Below, piece after piece: positions 1-7,879 of a stretch of 23,101 bases of DNA (its first letter is position 1; each line of letters opens with the position of its first letter). The DNA lies in assembly GCA_002424545.1 (NCBI GenBank), contig DIKL01000088.1:4087-27187 (forward strand), in the 5' to 3' direction. A model generated the notes under the pieces. That model searched no databases, was not told the DNA's origin, and saw nothing but the letters and a program-made list of their open reading frames with translations. This DNA is from Syntrophaceae bacterium UBA5619. Its GTDB lineage: Bacteria; Desulfobacterota; Syntrophia; Syntrophales; UBA5619. The translations under genes were made by a program, and so were the position numbers.

Positions 1-773
1 GCGCGGGAACGATCTTCTTTTCCTCCTGCAACCTGAGGTGCGTCTACTGTCAGAATGCTCAGATCAGCCATTCCCCGGCGGGCAGGCCGGTCACCGCGGA
101 AGAGCTGGCCAGGATTATGCTGGATCTCGAGGCGCGGGGGTGCCATAACGTCGAGCCGGTCACGCCGACGCCTCACGTGGCGGGGATCATGGCGGCGCTG
201 CGGATCGCCCGGGAGCGGGGACTGCGCGTTCCGTTCGTCTTCAACTGCGGCGGGTATGAACGCGAAAAGATCATCCGTTTATTGGACGGGACGGTCGATA
301 TCTACCTGCCCGACTTTAAATATGGCCTGGCGGAGGAAGGAACCCGCCTCTCCGGGGTTCCGGACTACCCGCATCATGCGCTGGCCTCTCTGAAGGAGAT
401 GGTCCGCCAGGTCGGCGACGGCCTCGAGACCGAAAACGGCATTGCCCGCCGCGGCGTGCTGGTCCGCCACCTCGTGTTGCCGGGAAGGATCGACAACAGT
501 TTGGCGGTCCTCAACATGATTCGGGAGCGTATCTCCCCGGCTGTTCCGCTCAGTCTGATGGCCCAGTACACGCCGATTCCGGCGGTGGCGGGCGATCCGC
601 TTCTCGGACGGCGGGTGACGAAGGAGGAGTACGAACGTGTGGTGAACGCCGCGCTCGATCTGGGCTTCGAGGAGATCCATACGCAGCAGGTCGACGAGCG
701 GGCGCTGAACCCGGATTTCGCGCGGGAAAAGCCCTTCGCCTGGGAATCGATCGGAGGTGGAGACGATGCCTGA
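1..773 (+). CDS. PflX-like radical SAM protein (3' part, N-terminus cut off by window edge)
   Basis: The reading frame is open from base 3 to a TGA at 771-773, so the start lies outside the window. The radical SAM 4Fe-4S motif CX3CX2C is visible at once (C-NLR-C-VY-C, about bases 27-50). It is followed by QNAQISH and then GCHN-EPVTPTPHV, a segment typical of the PflX group (COG1313) of proteins related to pyruvate-formate-lyase activating enzyme. A later segment, YLPDFKYG, is also typical of the group. The family is expected to cleave S-adenosylmethionine to a 5'-deoxyadenosyl radical in the cytoplasm; its physiological target is not established, so calling it a PFL activase would overreach. 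The stop overlaps the start of the next gene, which suggests translational coupling. Family membership is solid; the substrate is unknown. Confidence 0.82.
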   Translation, partial: AGTIFFSSCNLRCVYCQNAQISHSPAGRPVTAEELARIMLDLEARGCHNVEPVTPTPHVAGIMAALRIARERGLRVPFVFNCGGYEREKIIRLLDGTVDIYLPDFKYGLAEEGTRLSGVPDYPHHALASLKEMVRQVGDGLETENGIARRGVLVRHLVLPGRIDNSLAVLNMIRERISPAVPLSLMAQYTPIPAVAGDPLLGRRVTKEEYERVVNAALDLGFEEIHTQQVDERALNPDFAREKPFAWESIGGGDDA

Positions 774-990
774 CTTTTCCGGGATCGGCCGCGTTCTGCT
801 CGTGATCGGCCTTGTGATCGCGGGAATCGGTCTGGTCCTGATTTTCGCCGGGAAAATCCCCTGGTTCGGGAGGCTTCCCGGTGATTTCTTCTGGCGGGGG
901 AAAAACGTCTCCTTCTACTTTCCGCTTGCGACGAGCATCCTGATCAGTGTCGTTCTCACGCTGATCCTCTGGTTCATCCACCGGCGGTAG
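766..990 (+). CDS. Small DUF2905 family membrane protein
   Basis: This 74-residue protein has the DUF2905 layout: an N-terminal membrane helix (about residues 5-28, VLLVIGLVIAGIGLVLIFAG), the central signature GRLPGDFFW, then SFYFPLATS leading into a second membrane helix and a short basic tail (HRR). A GTG at 757 is in frame, but the ATG at 766 is preferred because GGAGGT at 753-758 sits 7 nt upstream of it. The gene overlaps the end of the radical SAM gene by 8 nt, so the two are probably co-transcribed. The family is widespread in bacteria and has no established function; a two-helix inner-membrane location is all the sequence supports. Confidence 0.85.
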   Translation: MPDFSGIGRVLLVIGLVIAGIGLVLIFAGKIPWFGRLPGDFFWRGKNVSFYFPLATSILISVVLTLILWFIHRR

Positions 991-1096
991 TGGCACGCCG
1001 CCGGGCCGATGCCCGTCTCCTCGGGAATGGGACGGCCTTTGCCGATGTCCGGATCATCCCTCATACAACCCGGGCAGCGGGGAAGAATGGGTCGGC

Positions 1097-4000
1097 TTAC
1101 CCCCAATAGATCAGCCCTGTTTCCTGCTTGGTCGCCAGATTCGAATGGAACGGGAGGACCCGTATGCCGTAGGCATAGGCGCCGCTCTGCCGGATCGTGT
1201 GGGAGACGGAAAAGGTCAGGACGCCGTCCGCGTCCCGTCCGGCCTGCACGAGCGGAACATACTCCGGCGGTTCAACAAAGCCGCCGCCGTCTTTCCTTCC
1301 GATCACGAGCTCGGCAAGGATCTCTTCCGGCTCCAGTTTTCCCGGATCGATCCGGACGCTGACGTCAAAAGGTTGTTCCACAAGGATCGTATCCCCTTGG
1401 ATTCCCTCGATGATGACCTCGATCAGCCGCAGGGAGGAGAATCTCATGGGGATCTTCCTCTTCCAGTCGGCCAGTTCCCGCGCCATGCGATAGGCGTTCT
1501 CATGGAGCTGATGCTCCCGCCGCGACGTCGGGAGATAGAGATCGCGGAAATATTCGATGAGCATCCGATCCGTGTTGAAGCGGGGGATGAGCGTTTGCAT
1601 CGACCGTTTGATCATGGCGATCCACTTGTCGGGGATTCCCGACATTTCCCGGTCAAAGAAGAGCGGGATCACATTGTTTTCCAGGAGCGAGTAAAGGGAC
1701 TGGGCATCCTCCTCGTCGGCGTTCGCCGTCTCTTCGCGGAGCCCCTTCACGACGGGTCCGACGGTCCAGCCGTTTGTCCCGTCGTATCCCTCGACCCACC
1801 AGCCGTCGGAGACGCTGAGGTTGAGGACGCCGTTGGCCACCACCTTCTCGCCGCTCGTGCCGCTCGCTTCCTGCGGCCGCCGTGGATTGTTCAGCCAGAC
1901 ATCCACCCCCTGGACAAGATGGCGGGCGATGCGGATGTCGTATCCCTCGACAAAGAAGATCTTTCCCCGGAACCGGTCGTTCCGGCAGGCATCGGTCACC
2001 TTTTTGAGCAGATCTTTCCCCATCTCGTCGTTCGGATGGGCCTTGCCAGCAAAGACGATGTGGACGGGACGCGTGGGGTGATTCAGGATCCGGTCCAGTC
2101 GGTCGAGATCGGAGAGGATCATGTCCGCTCGCTTGTAGGGAGCAAAACGGCGGGCAAAGCCGATGATCAGCCCTGCAGGATTGAAGCTGGAGAAGAGCTC
2201 CTCCTGCCAGGTTTTCGAGTAGCCGTATTTGCCCCAGTTCCGGGAGAGGTCTTCCCGCAGGAAGTCGATCAGCTTCTGCTTGAGTTCGTACCGGGTCCGC
2301 CAGAGGGCGGTGTCGGGGATGTCCTGGACGCGCTTCCAGCGTTCGGGATCGGTGATGTGCCGGTCCCAGTCCAATCCGAGGTAGATGTCCAGCAATGTTT
2401 TCATCCGGGGGGCGATGTAGGAGAGCACATGGGCGCCGTTGGTGATATGGCCGATCGGGATGTCCGATTCGTCGAACCCTTTCCAGACCTCCCGCCAGAT
2501 CCGCCGGGAAACCTGCCCGTGAATGCGGCTGACGGCGTTGCTTTTGTGGGACATCTTCAATGCGAGGATCGTCATGAAAAAGGACTTCCCCTCGTCGCTC
2601 TCCTTTCTCCCCAGCTCCCAGAACTGGGACCAGGAGATCCCCGTCCACTTCACGAAATTCGAGAAGTAGTATTCCATCAGCTCCCGGCTGAACCGCTCGT
2701 TTCCGGCCTCCACCGGGGTGTGGGTCGTAAAGACGGTGCTTCCGCGAACGATTTCCGCGGCCTCGTCGAGGGAGAGCCCCTCCTCCTTCATCAGCGAACC
2801 GATCCGCTCGAAGAGCATGAAGGCGGAGTGCCCCTCGTTGATGTGATAGACATGGGGGCGGATTCCCAGTTTCTTGAGAAGCCGGACGCCTCCCATCCCG
2901 AGCAGAATCTCCTGCTCGATCCTCGTCCGCGGCTCGGCGCAGTAGAGGCGTTCGGTGATCCGCCGGTCCTGAGGCGTGTTCCGCGAGGTGTCGGTGTCCA
3001 GCAGGTAGAGGGAGACGCGCCCCACGTGGACCTCCCAGATGTTCGCAAAGAGCGTCCTTCCGGGTAGGTCCAGAGAGATCTGTACGGCGTTTCCGCGGTC
3101 GTCCCGGACGATTTCCAACGGCATGCTGGAGAAATCGTTTTCCGCATATTCCGCGATTTGCCGTCCGTTTCGGTCGATCGTCTGTTTGAAAAAACCGTTC
3201 CTGTAGAGAAGCCCGATGCCGACGAGGGGGATGTTCAGGTCGCTCGCCGTTTTCAGGTGATCGCCCGAGAGGGTGCCGAGACCGCCGGAGTATATGGGGA
3301 GACAATCGTGAAGGCCGTATTCGGTGGAGAAGTAGGCGACCGGCTGCGGCCATTTCAGGCCGTTGATGGGTCCGATCAGCGGTGACGGATTCCGGTCCCC
3401 CATGTAGCGGTCGAACTGGTCCAGAGTCTGACGGTACAGGTTCATGTAGCTGGCGTTCTCGGAGGCCTCCAGAAGGCGCTTGCGGGAGACGGTTTCCAGC
3501 ATCCGGACGGGATTGTTGCCGATCCCCGCCCACAATTTGGGGTCCAATGCGGAAAAGAGTTCCCGCGCAAGCGGATTCCACGCCCACCAGAGGTTATGGG
3601 CCAGCTCGCGGAGACGTTCGATTTGCGGGGGAAGGTTGGCGACCGCCGTAAAGGTCCGGAAATGGGGGGAGACGGAAACCGCCCCGGCAAAGGTGTGCTT
3701 CAGCTCGGCCTTCAGGTCCTCCCCGGCGAACTTCTCCGCGCGGGCTTTGGAGGCCGACAGCGCGTGGCCGTAGGCTTCCCGGTAGCTCTGAAAGAAATCC
3801 TTCCAGTTGGCCCGGCCGGCGACGGCGCGGGCGTTGACGCGCATGCACTGCAGTTCGTCCTGGCTCAGGCCGAGGAAATCCGTAAAGATGCCGCGCATGT
3901 TTTCCGTGATCACCGCCGGGGGCTGTCCCCTGCGCCTGAGCATGATGATCCCGTTGCACTCGCCCGCCACCTTCTGCGCCCAGAGACCGAAACCGGCCTG

Positions 4001-5353
4001 ATCCGTCGTGAGCGTCGGGACGGCGTAGGCCGCGCTTTCCAGGGGGGTGTACCCCCAGGGTTCGTAATAGGAGGGGAAAACCCCCAGATCGCAGCCGGCG
4101 AGGGCCTCATAGTAGGGGATGTTCAGCAGGCCGTCGTATCCGTTCAGGTAGGCCGGAATGAAGATGACTTGGACCCGGTTTTGGGGAAGGTTCCGGAGGC
4201 CCAGGCGCTCGCAGGTCTGCAGGATGGGGTCAAACGCCTCGTTCTGCAACCGGTGCGTGGAGATGGGCGGATTCGCCGGGTCGGGCGGGACGGTGTCGCT
4301 CTTGAGGGAGGGGATCAGATCCGTGTATCCGCTCAGGACAAACAGATAGGCGAGGATGGTCTGATCCGGCCGCATTTCTTCGTTCAGGCGGCCGAGGGCT
4401 TCCAGAAAAAGGTCGATACCCTTGTTGTGGAATTCGCCGCGCCCGGAGATCGTCATGATCGTGGTGTCGGCGGGAACCTCCCTGCCCAGGAATCGGGCCG
4501 CCGCGGCGAGCAGTTTTTCCCGGGACTTCAGGGCCCCGGCGCGGTCGGCCGCGAGGTCGGGGATGTTTTCCATGTCGAGGCCGTTCGGGGTGATCAGGTC
4601 CGGCGCGCGTCCGAGGAAGCTTTTGGCCTCGGTGGCGGTGATCTCGCTGACCGTGGTGAAACAGTCCGCTTCGCGGGCCGCCGCCGTTTCCATCGAACAT
4701 TTTGCCGTGATGTTGTGGGCGCCGGCCTCCCGCTGCGGCGAGATGTGATCCATCGCCGTGTAGATGTCCATCCCCGAGGATGCCAGCGTTCTGCCGAGCA
4801 TCGTGGCATGCGTGGTGAAGACGGTGCCGATCTCGGGGACCCGCTTCTTGAGGCCCAGCAGGCCCGCCCCCGACATCCACTCATGGAACTGGGCGACGGC
4901 ATGCCGCCCCCGGGGGCGGACAACGATATTGTAGATCGTCTCGATCACCTCGCCAGCCGCATAGCTGAACATGACCGGCTCCACGTAATCCCACCCTCCG
5001 GCGACGGAATCGACGCCGTAGTCTTCCCAGATCCGGAAAAGGAGCTGGTCCTGGTTGTACTTCTTGCCGAAGCCGACGAGAATCGCCTTGGGCCGGCCGG
5101 GGACCTTCCAGCGGCCGAACCGGCAGGGGATCTCCTTGATGGCCACCCCTTCGCGAACATCGTTCCAGCATTCCTCGTCCGTTTCCTCGAAATCGGGATT
5201 GGTCTTCAGGTCCGGGCCGAGGACGAAGTACCGCTCGCCGAAGGCCTTAGTCGCCTCGGGCAGTTTGCTGGTGATGACGGTGTAGATCCCCCCCACCTTG
5301 TTGCAGACCTCCCAGCTCACCTCAAACAGGTAGTGTTCCTTTGCTTCAGTCAT
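1097..5353 (-). CDS. GT3 glycogen synthase fused to GT35 alpha-glucan phosphorylase
   Basis: The protein is 1418 residues long. Residues about 1-540 match GT3 (yeast/animal-type) glycogen synthase: FEVSWEVCNKVGGIYTVI at the N-terminus, QFHEWMSG, FTTHATMLGR, and the retaining glycosyltransferase EX7E pair E431/E439 in YYEPWGYTPLE. From about residue 565 it becomes a short-type alpha-glucan phosphorylase: NLWWAWNP, AYFSTEYGLHDCLPIYSGGLG, HINEGHSAF, FTTHTPVEAGNERF, RRFAPYKRAD, and the pyridoxal-phosphate region EASGTSGEKVVANG with the expected lysine at K1170. One chain would therefore carry both glucan elongation from a nucleotide sugar and phosphorolysis to glucose-1-phosphate. The ATG at 5353 is chosen over one at 5371 because AAGGAG lies 7 nt upstream. 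It overlaps the GH57 stop by 8 nt (ATGACTGA). No frameshift or stop interrupts the junction. Activity of each half is inferred. Confidence 0.92.
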   Translation of the reverse strand: MTEAKEHYLFEVSWEVCNKVGGIYTVITSKLPEATKAFGERYFVLGPDLKTNPDFEETDEECWNDVREGVAIKEIPCRFGRWKVPGRPKAILVGFGKKYNQDQLLFRIWEDYGVDSVAGGWDYVEPVMFSYAAGEVIETIYNIVVRPRGRHAVAQFHEWMSGAGLLGLKKRVPEIGTVFTTHATMLGRTLASSGMDIYTAMDHISPQREAGAHNITAKCSMETAAAREADCFTTVSEITATEAKSFLGRAPDLITPNGLDMENIPDLAADRAGALKSREKLLAAAARFLGREVPADTTIMTISGRGEFHNKGIDLFLEALGRLNEEMRPDQTILAYLFVLSGYTDLIPSLKSDTVPPDPANPPISTHRLQNEAFDPILQTCERLGLRNLPQNRVQVIFIPAYLNGYDGLLNIPYYEALAGCDLGVFPSYYEPWGYTPLESAAYAVPTLTTDQAGFGLWAQKVAGECNGIIMLRRRGQPPAVITENMRGIFTDFLGLSQDELQCMRVNARAVAGRANWKDFFQSYREAYGHALSASKARAEKFAGEDLKAELKHTFAGAVSVSPHFRTFTAVANLPPQIERLRELAHNLWWAWNPLARELFSALDPKLWAGIGNNPVRMLETVSRKRLLEASENASYMNLYRQTLDQFDRYMGDRNPSPLIGPINGLKWPQPVAYFSTEYGLHDCLPIYSGGLGTLSGDHLKTASDLNIPLVGIGLLYRNGFFKQTIDRNGRQIAEYAENDFSSMPLEIVRDDRGNAVQISLDLPGRTLFANIWEVHVGRVSLYLLDTDTSRNTPQDRRITERLYCAEPRTRIEQEILLGMGGVRLLKKLGIRPHVYHINEGHSAFMLFERIGSLMKEEGLSLDEAAEIVRGSTVFTTHTPVEAGNERFSRELMEYYFSNFVKWTGISWSQFWELGRKESDEGKSFFMTILALKMSHKSNAVSRIHGQVSRRIWREVWKGFDESDIPIGHITNGAHVLSYIAPRMKTLLDIYLGLDWDRHITDPERWKRVQDIPDTALWRTRYELKQKLIDFLREDLSRNWGKYGYSKTWQEELFSSFNPAGLIIGFARRFAPYKRADMILSDLDRLDRILNHPTRPVHIVFAGKAHPNDEMGKDLLKKVTDACRNDRFRGKIFFVEGYDIRIARHLVQGVDVWLNNPRRPQEASGTSGEKVVANGVLNLSVSDGWWVEGYDGTNGWTVGPVVKGLREETANADEEDAQSLYSLLENNVIPLFFDREMSGIPDKWIAMIKRSMQTLIPRFNTDRMLIEYFRDLYLPTSRREHQLHENAYRMARELADWKRKIPMRFSSLRLIEVIIEGIQGDTILVEQPFDVSVRIDPGKLEPEEILAELVIGRKDGGGFVEPPEYVPLVQAGRDADGVLTFSVSHTIRQSGAYAYGIRVLPFHSNLATKQETGLIYWG

Positions 5354-6548
5354 AATTGCGCTCCTTCGCATGTTTCACGGATTGGGAAAAATCGTCGAGA
5401 ATATTCATGTAATTGATGTAGGCCTCGTAGGGGGATTCGTACGGGCTGAAATAGCGGTGCACATCCCCGTCGGAAAACCACTTCGTGCAGATGTAGTAGA
5501 AATGGTCGGATGTCTGCAGCATCCGCCAGTTCCGGAGAGTCCTTTTGTCCTTCCGCCCGCGGACCGCCGGCTCCAGATCGTAGAGCTTGCGGGCGGCGTC
5601 CCGCTGCATGGCGTTGCCGAGCCAGGCCGTTGTGTCCCGCTCGTCATCCGCCCAGGATATGAAGGTGGGAGCGTGGATTTCGCCCGCGGCGTCATGGGTT
5701 GCCGCCGCTTCCGCGGGGGTCTGGAAACGAAAATCCCCATGGCGGAGGATTTCGCCGGGCAACGCCCGAAAAAAGTCGAAGATTCCCGTCTCCCGCCACT
5801 GGTGTTCGCCGATGGTTTCGTAGTCCATGAACAGGTTGACGACCGCCTCTTCCCGGCGGATCCGGTGGATCCAGTGGGCGTATTTGGCCGCGGTGAGCGG
5901 ATATTCGGGCCAGTTGCGGTCGGCGAAACGGAAGGCCACATCGTCCGACAGACGGTAGTTCCTCAACAGAAGCTTCAACTTCGCGCAGCCGGCCGGACGG
6001 TAGACCCGGTTGGGGCTTCGCCGACCGAGGATTTTCTCGGTTCCCTCGGCGAGCATCGCCCGGTAGCCCATCCGCTCCACCGCCGCCGCGAGGGCGTCGC
6101 TGTAGATCAGTTCCGTATGGCGGAAGGTGAACCCTTCCTGTCCGAAGAGGGAGCGGATCCGCTCCCGGTGGCGGATGACCTGTGCCTTGAACTCTCGCGG
6201 CGAAAAGAGAAAGGCGAGCGAGTGGCTGTCGGTCTCATTGAGGAACTCGACGCATCCCGTCGCGGCCAGTCGCTGAAATCCCTCCAACACATCCGGCCGA
6301 TGCCGCTCGATCTGGTCGAGGAGCAGTCCGGAAATGGAAAAGGCAAACCGGAAGGATCCTCCATATTCTTCGATCCGTTGCAGCAGCAGGGCGCCGGCGG
6401 GGAGATAACATTTTTCCGCGACGCGATCCAGAATCCGCCGGTTTTCCGCCTCGTCCTCGTAGTCATGGAGACGACCGATGTCGAAGAAGGAGTATCTCCG
6501 CAGACGAAGGGGTTGATGAACCTGAAAATAGAGACAAACGCTCGGCAT
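5346..6548 (-). CDS. GH57 alpha-amylase / 4-alpha-glucanotransferase-type glycosidase
   Basis: This 400-residue protein carries the GH57 conserved regions in order: region 1 VHQP (residues 10-13), region 2 GCVEFLNET-SHSL (98-111), region 3 HTELIY with the predicted catalytic nucleophile E146, and region 4 MDYETIGEH with the predicted acid/base D242. The length and the TELIY and YETIGEH forms resemble the compact archaeal-type GH57 alpha-amylases rather than the longer GH57 branching enzymes. There is no signal peptide, so it probably acts on cytoplasmic glucan. It lies 55 nt after the GT4 gene and overlaps the synthase-phosphorylase gene, so a role in trimming or transferring storage-glucan chains is likely. 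The ribosome binding site is weak (a purine-rich stretch only). Hydrolase versus transferase activity cannot be decided from sequence. Confidence 0.9.
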   Translation of the reverse strand: MPSVCLYFQVHQPLRLRRYSFFDIGRLHDYEDEAENRRILDRVAEKCYLPAGALLLQRIEEYGGSFRFAFSISGLLLDQIERHRPDVLEGFQRLAATGCVEFLNETDSHSLAFLFSPREFKAQVIRHRERIRSLFGQEGFTFRHTELIYSDALAAAVERMGYRAMLAEGTEKILGRRSPNRVYRPAGCAKLKLLLRNYRLSDDVAFRFADRNWPEYPLTAAKYAHWIHRIRREEAVVNLFMDYETIGEHQWRETGIFDFFRALPGEILRHGDFRFQTPAEAAATHDAAGEIHAPTFISWADDERDTTAWLGNAMQRDAARKLYDLEPAVRGRKDKRTLRNWRMLQTSDHFYYICTKWFSDGDVHRYFSPYESPYEAYINYMNILDDFSQSVKHAKERNYD

Positions 6549-6603
6549 GGATTCTTTTCGCTCTCTTCTGCAACGGGGACGGATTTTGAATCCGTTCCTG
6601 AAT

Positions 6604-7869
6604 TCATTCGGGGGCCAGTTCCCGGTACGCCGACACGATCCTCTCCGCGGCGTTTTCCCAGCGGATCTTCCGGATCTCGTCGAGGGCCTGTGTCGTCATC
6701 GCGCGAGCCAGGACCGGGTGTTTCAGCACGGCGATGATCTTGGCGGCCATCTCGCGGACGTCCCAGAAGTCGACCTTCAATGCATGCCTGAGAATCTCGG
6801 AAACGCCGGATTGCCGGGAGATGATCACCGGAACGTCATACAGCATCGCTTCGAGCGGAGAGATGCCGAACGGTTCGGAGACGCTCGGCATGACGTAGAG
6901 ATCGCTCAGCGAGAATATCCGTTCGATCTCCTCGCCCTGGAGGAAGCCGGCGAAATGGAAGCGGTCTCCGATTCCCAGCTCCGCCACCCGCTCGATCATC
7001 GGTCCCAGCATGTCCCCCTCGCCGGCCATGACGAAGGTCACGTCGGGAAGGTCCTTGAGGACCAGGGACGCGGCCTCGACGAAGTAGTCCGGTCCCTTTT
7101 GGAAGGTGACCCTGCCGAGGAAGAGGACCATTTTCCGCTTCCCGGATTCCTTGCCGCGACCGGTTCGTCTCGCCTCCGCCTGTGAGACGGCGTTGTGGAC
7201 GACGAGAATCTTTTGCGGGTCAATGGCGTAGCGCTCCACGATCATCCGCTTCGTCCGATGGCTTACGGCGATAATCCGGTCGGCCCTCTCCAGCCCTGCC
7301 TGTTCGACTGCGCAGATCTGTTCGTCGATCGCCTCGCCGCTTCGATCGTATTCGAGGGAGTGGATGTGGAGTACGAGCGGTCGGCCGCTGATCCGGCGGG
7401 CCAGCAGGGCGGCGGGAACGGTCATCCAGTCATGGGCGTGGATCATGTCGAAAGAAAGGGTGCGGGCGAGGATGCCCCCGGCCCGGCTGTATCGAAGCAC
7501 CTCCGCGATCAGGTCCGGGCCGTACACGGTTGCCGTTTCCGGGGATCTCCTTCGTTCCGAAAGGTAGAGGGTATGATAATGACTCGGATGCAGATAGGGG
7601 CGAAGCAGCGAAGGAAAGGAGCGAAACGTCAGATGATGAAGGAGCGTCTCCGTGCCGAAGTCCCGGTCGGCGTCGGACACCGGAATGTCGGAGGCGGAGC
7701 GGAGGTCCAAAAACGGGGCGGCGTTCGCCTCCCCATCACGCGGCAGAACAAATGTAATCCGATGACCGAGGCCGGTCAGCGCCTCCGTCAGCCCGTAACA
7801 GGCCGTACCCAGACCGCCGCTCATCCGGGGAGGAAATTCCCAGCCGAACATCAGGATGTGCAGGGTCAC
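6604..7869 (-). CDS. GT4 family glycosyltransferase (glycogen synthase-like)
   Basis: This 421-residue GT-B fold protein opens with ILMFGWEFPPRMSGGLGTACYGL, the glycine-rich nucleotide-sugar loop seen in GT4 and GT5 enzymes. It continues with MIHAHDWMTVPAALLA, the linker-and-second-domain start VLFLGRVTFQKGPDYFVEA, and the EX7E catalytic signature in SEPFGISPLEA. The start codon is GTG, with AGGAGG 6 nt upstream. The gene begins 10 nt after the debranching enzyme stop, which places it firmly in the same transcript. The context suggests an alpha-glucan or trehalose-type donor reaction, possibly a second glucan synthase beside the fused GT3 domain, but donor and acceptor cannot be read from the sequence. 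A polysaccharide-export glycosyltransferase is a less likely alternative, because all nearby sugar genes concern storage glucan. Confidence 0.88.
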   Translation of the reverse strand: MTLHILMFGWEFPPRMSGGLGTACYGLTEALTGLGHRITFVLPRDGEANAAPFLDLRSASDIPVSDADRDFGTETLLHHLTFRSFPSLLRPYLHPSHYHTLYLSERRRSPETATVYGPDLIAEVLRYSRAGGILARTLSFDMIHAHDWMTVPAALLARRISGRPLVLHIHSLEYDRSGEAIDEQICAVEQAGLERADRIIAVSHRTKRMIVERYAIDPQKILVVHNAVSQAEARRTGRGKESGKRKMVLFLGRVTFQKGPDYFVEAASLVLKDLPDVTFVMAGEGDMLGPMIERVAELGIGDRFHFAGFLQGEEIERIFSLSDLYVMPSVSEPFGISPLEAMLYDVPVIISRQSGVSEILRHALKVDFWDVREMAAKIIAVLKHPVLARAMTTQALDEIRKIRWENAAERIVSAYRELAPE

Positions 7870-7879
7870 AGTTTTCCTC

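Noticed and set aside
991..1096. Bidirectional terminator between the convergent genes at 990 and 1097
   Set aside because: A 5-bp CGGGC/GCCCG stem is present but has no T tract on either strand, so it does not support a terminator call.
1145..3067. 640-codon open frame on the plus strand
   Set aside because: It lies wholly antisense to the phosphorylase half of the fusion gene; composition is low-complexity charged residues with no recognisable motif, as expected of a GC-rich shadow frame.
3596..5416. 606-codon open frame on the plus strand
   Set aside because: Antisense shadow of the GT3 synthase domain; no motif and no ribosome binding site.
5370..6737. 455-codon open frame on the plus strand
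   Set aside because: Antisense to the GH57 gene, whose catalytic motifs are all in the minus-strand frame.
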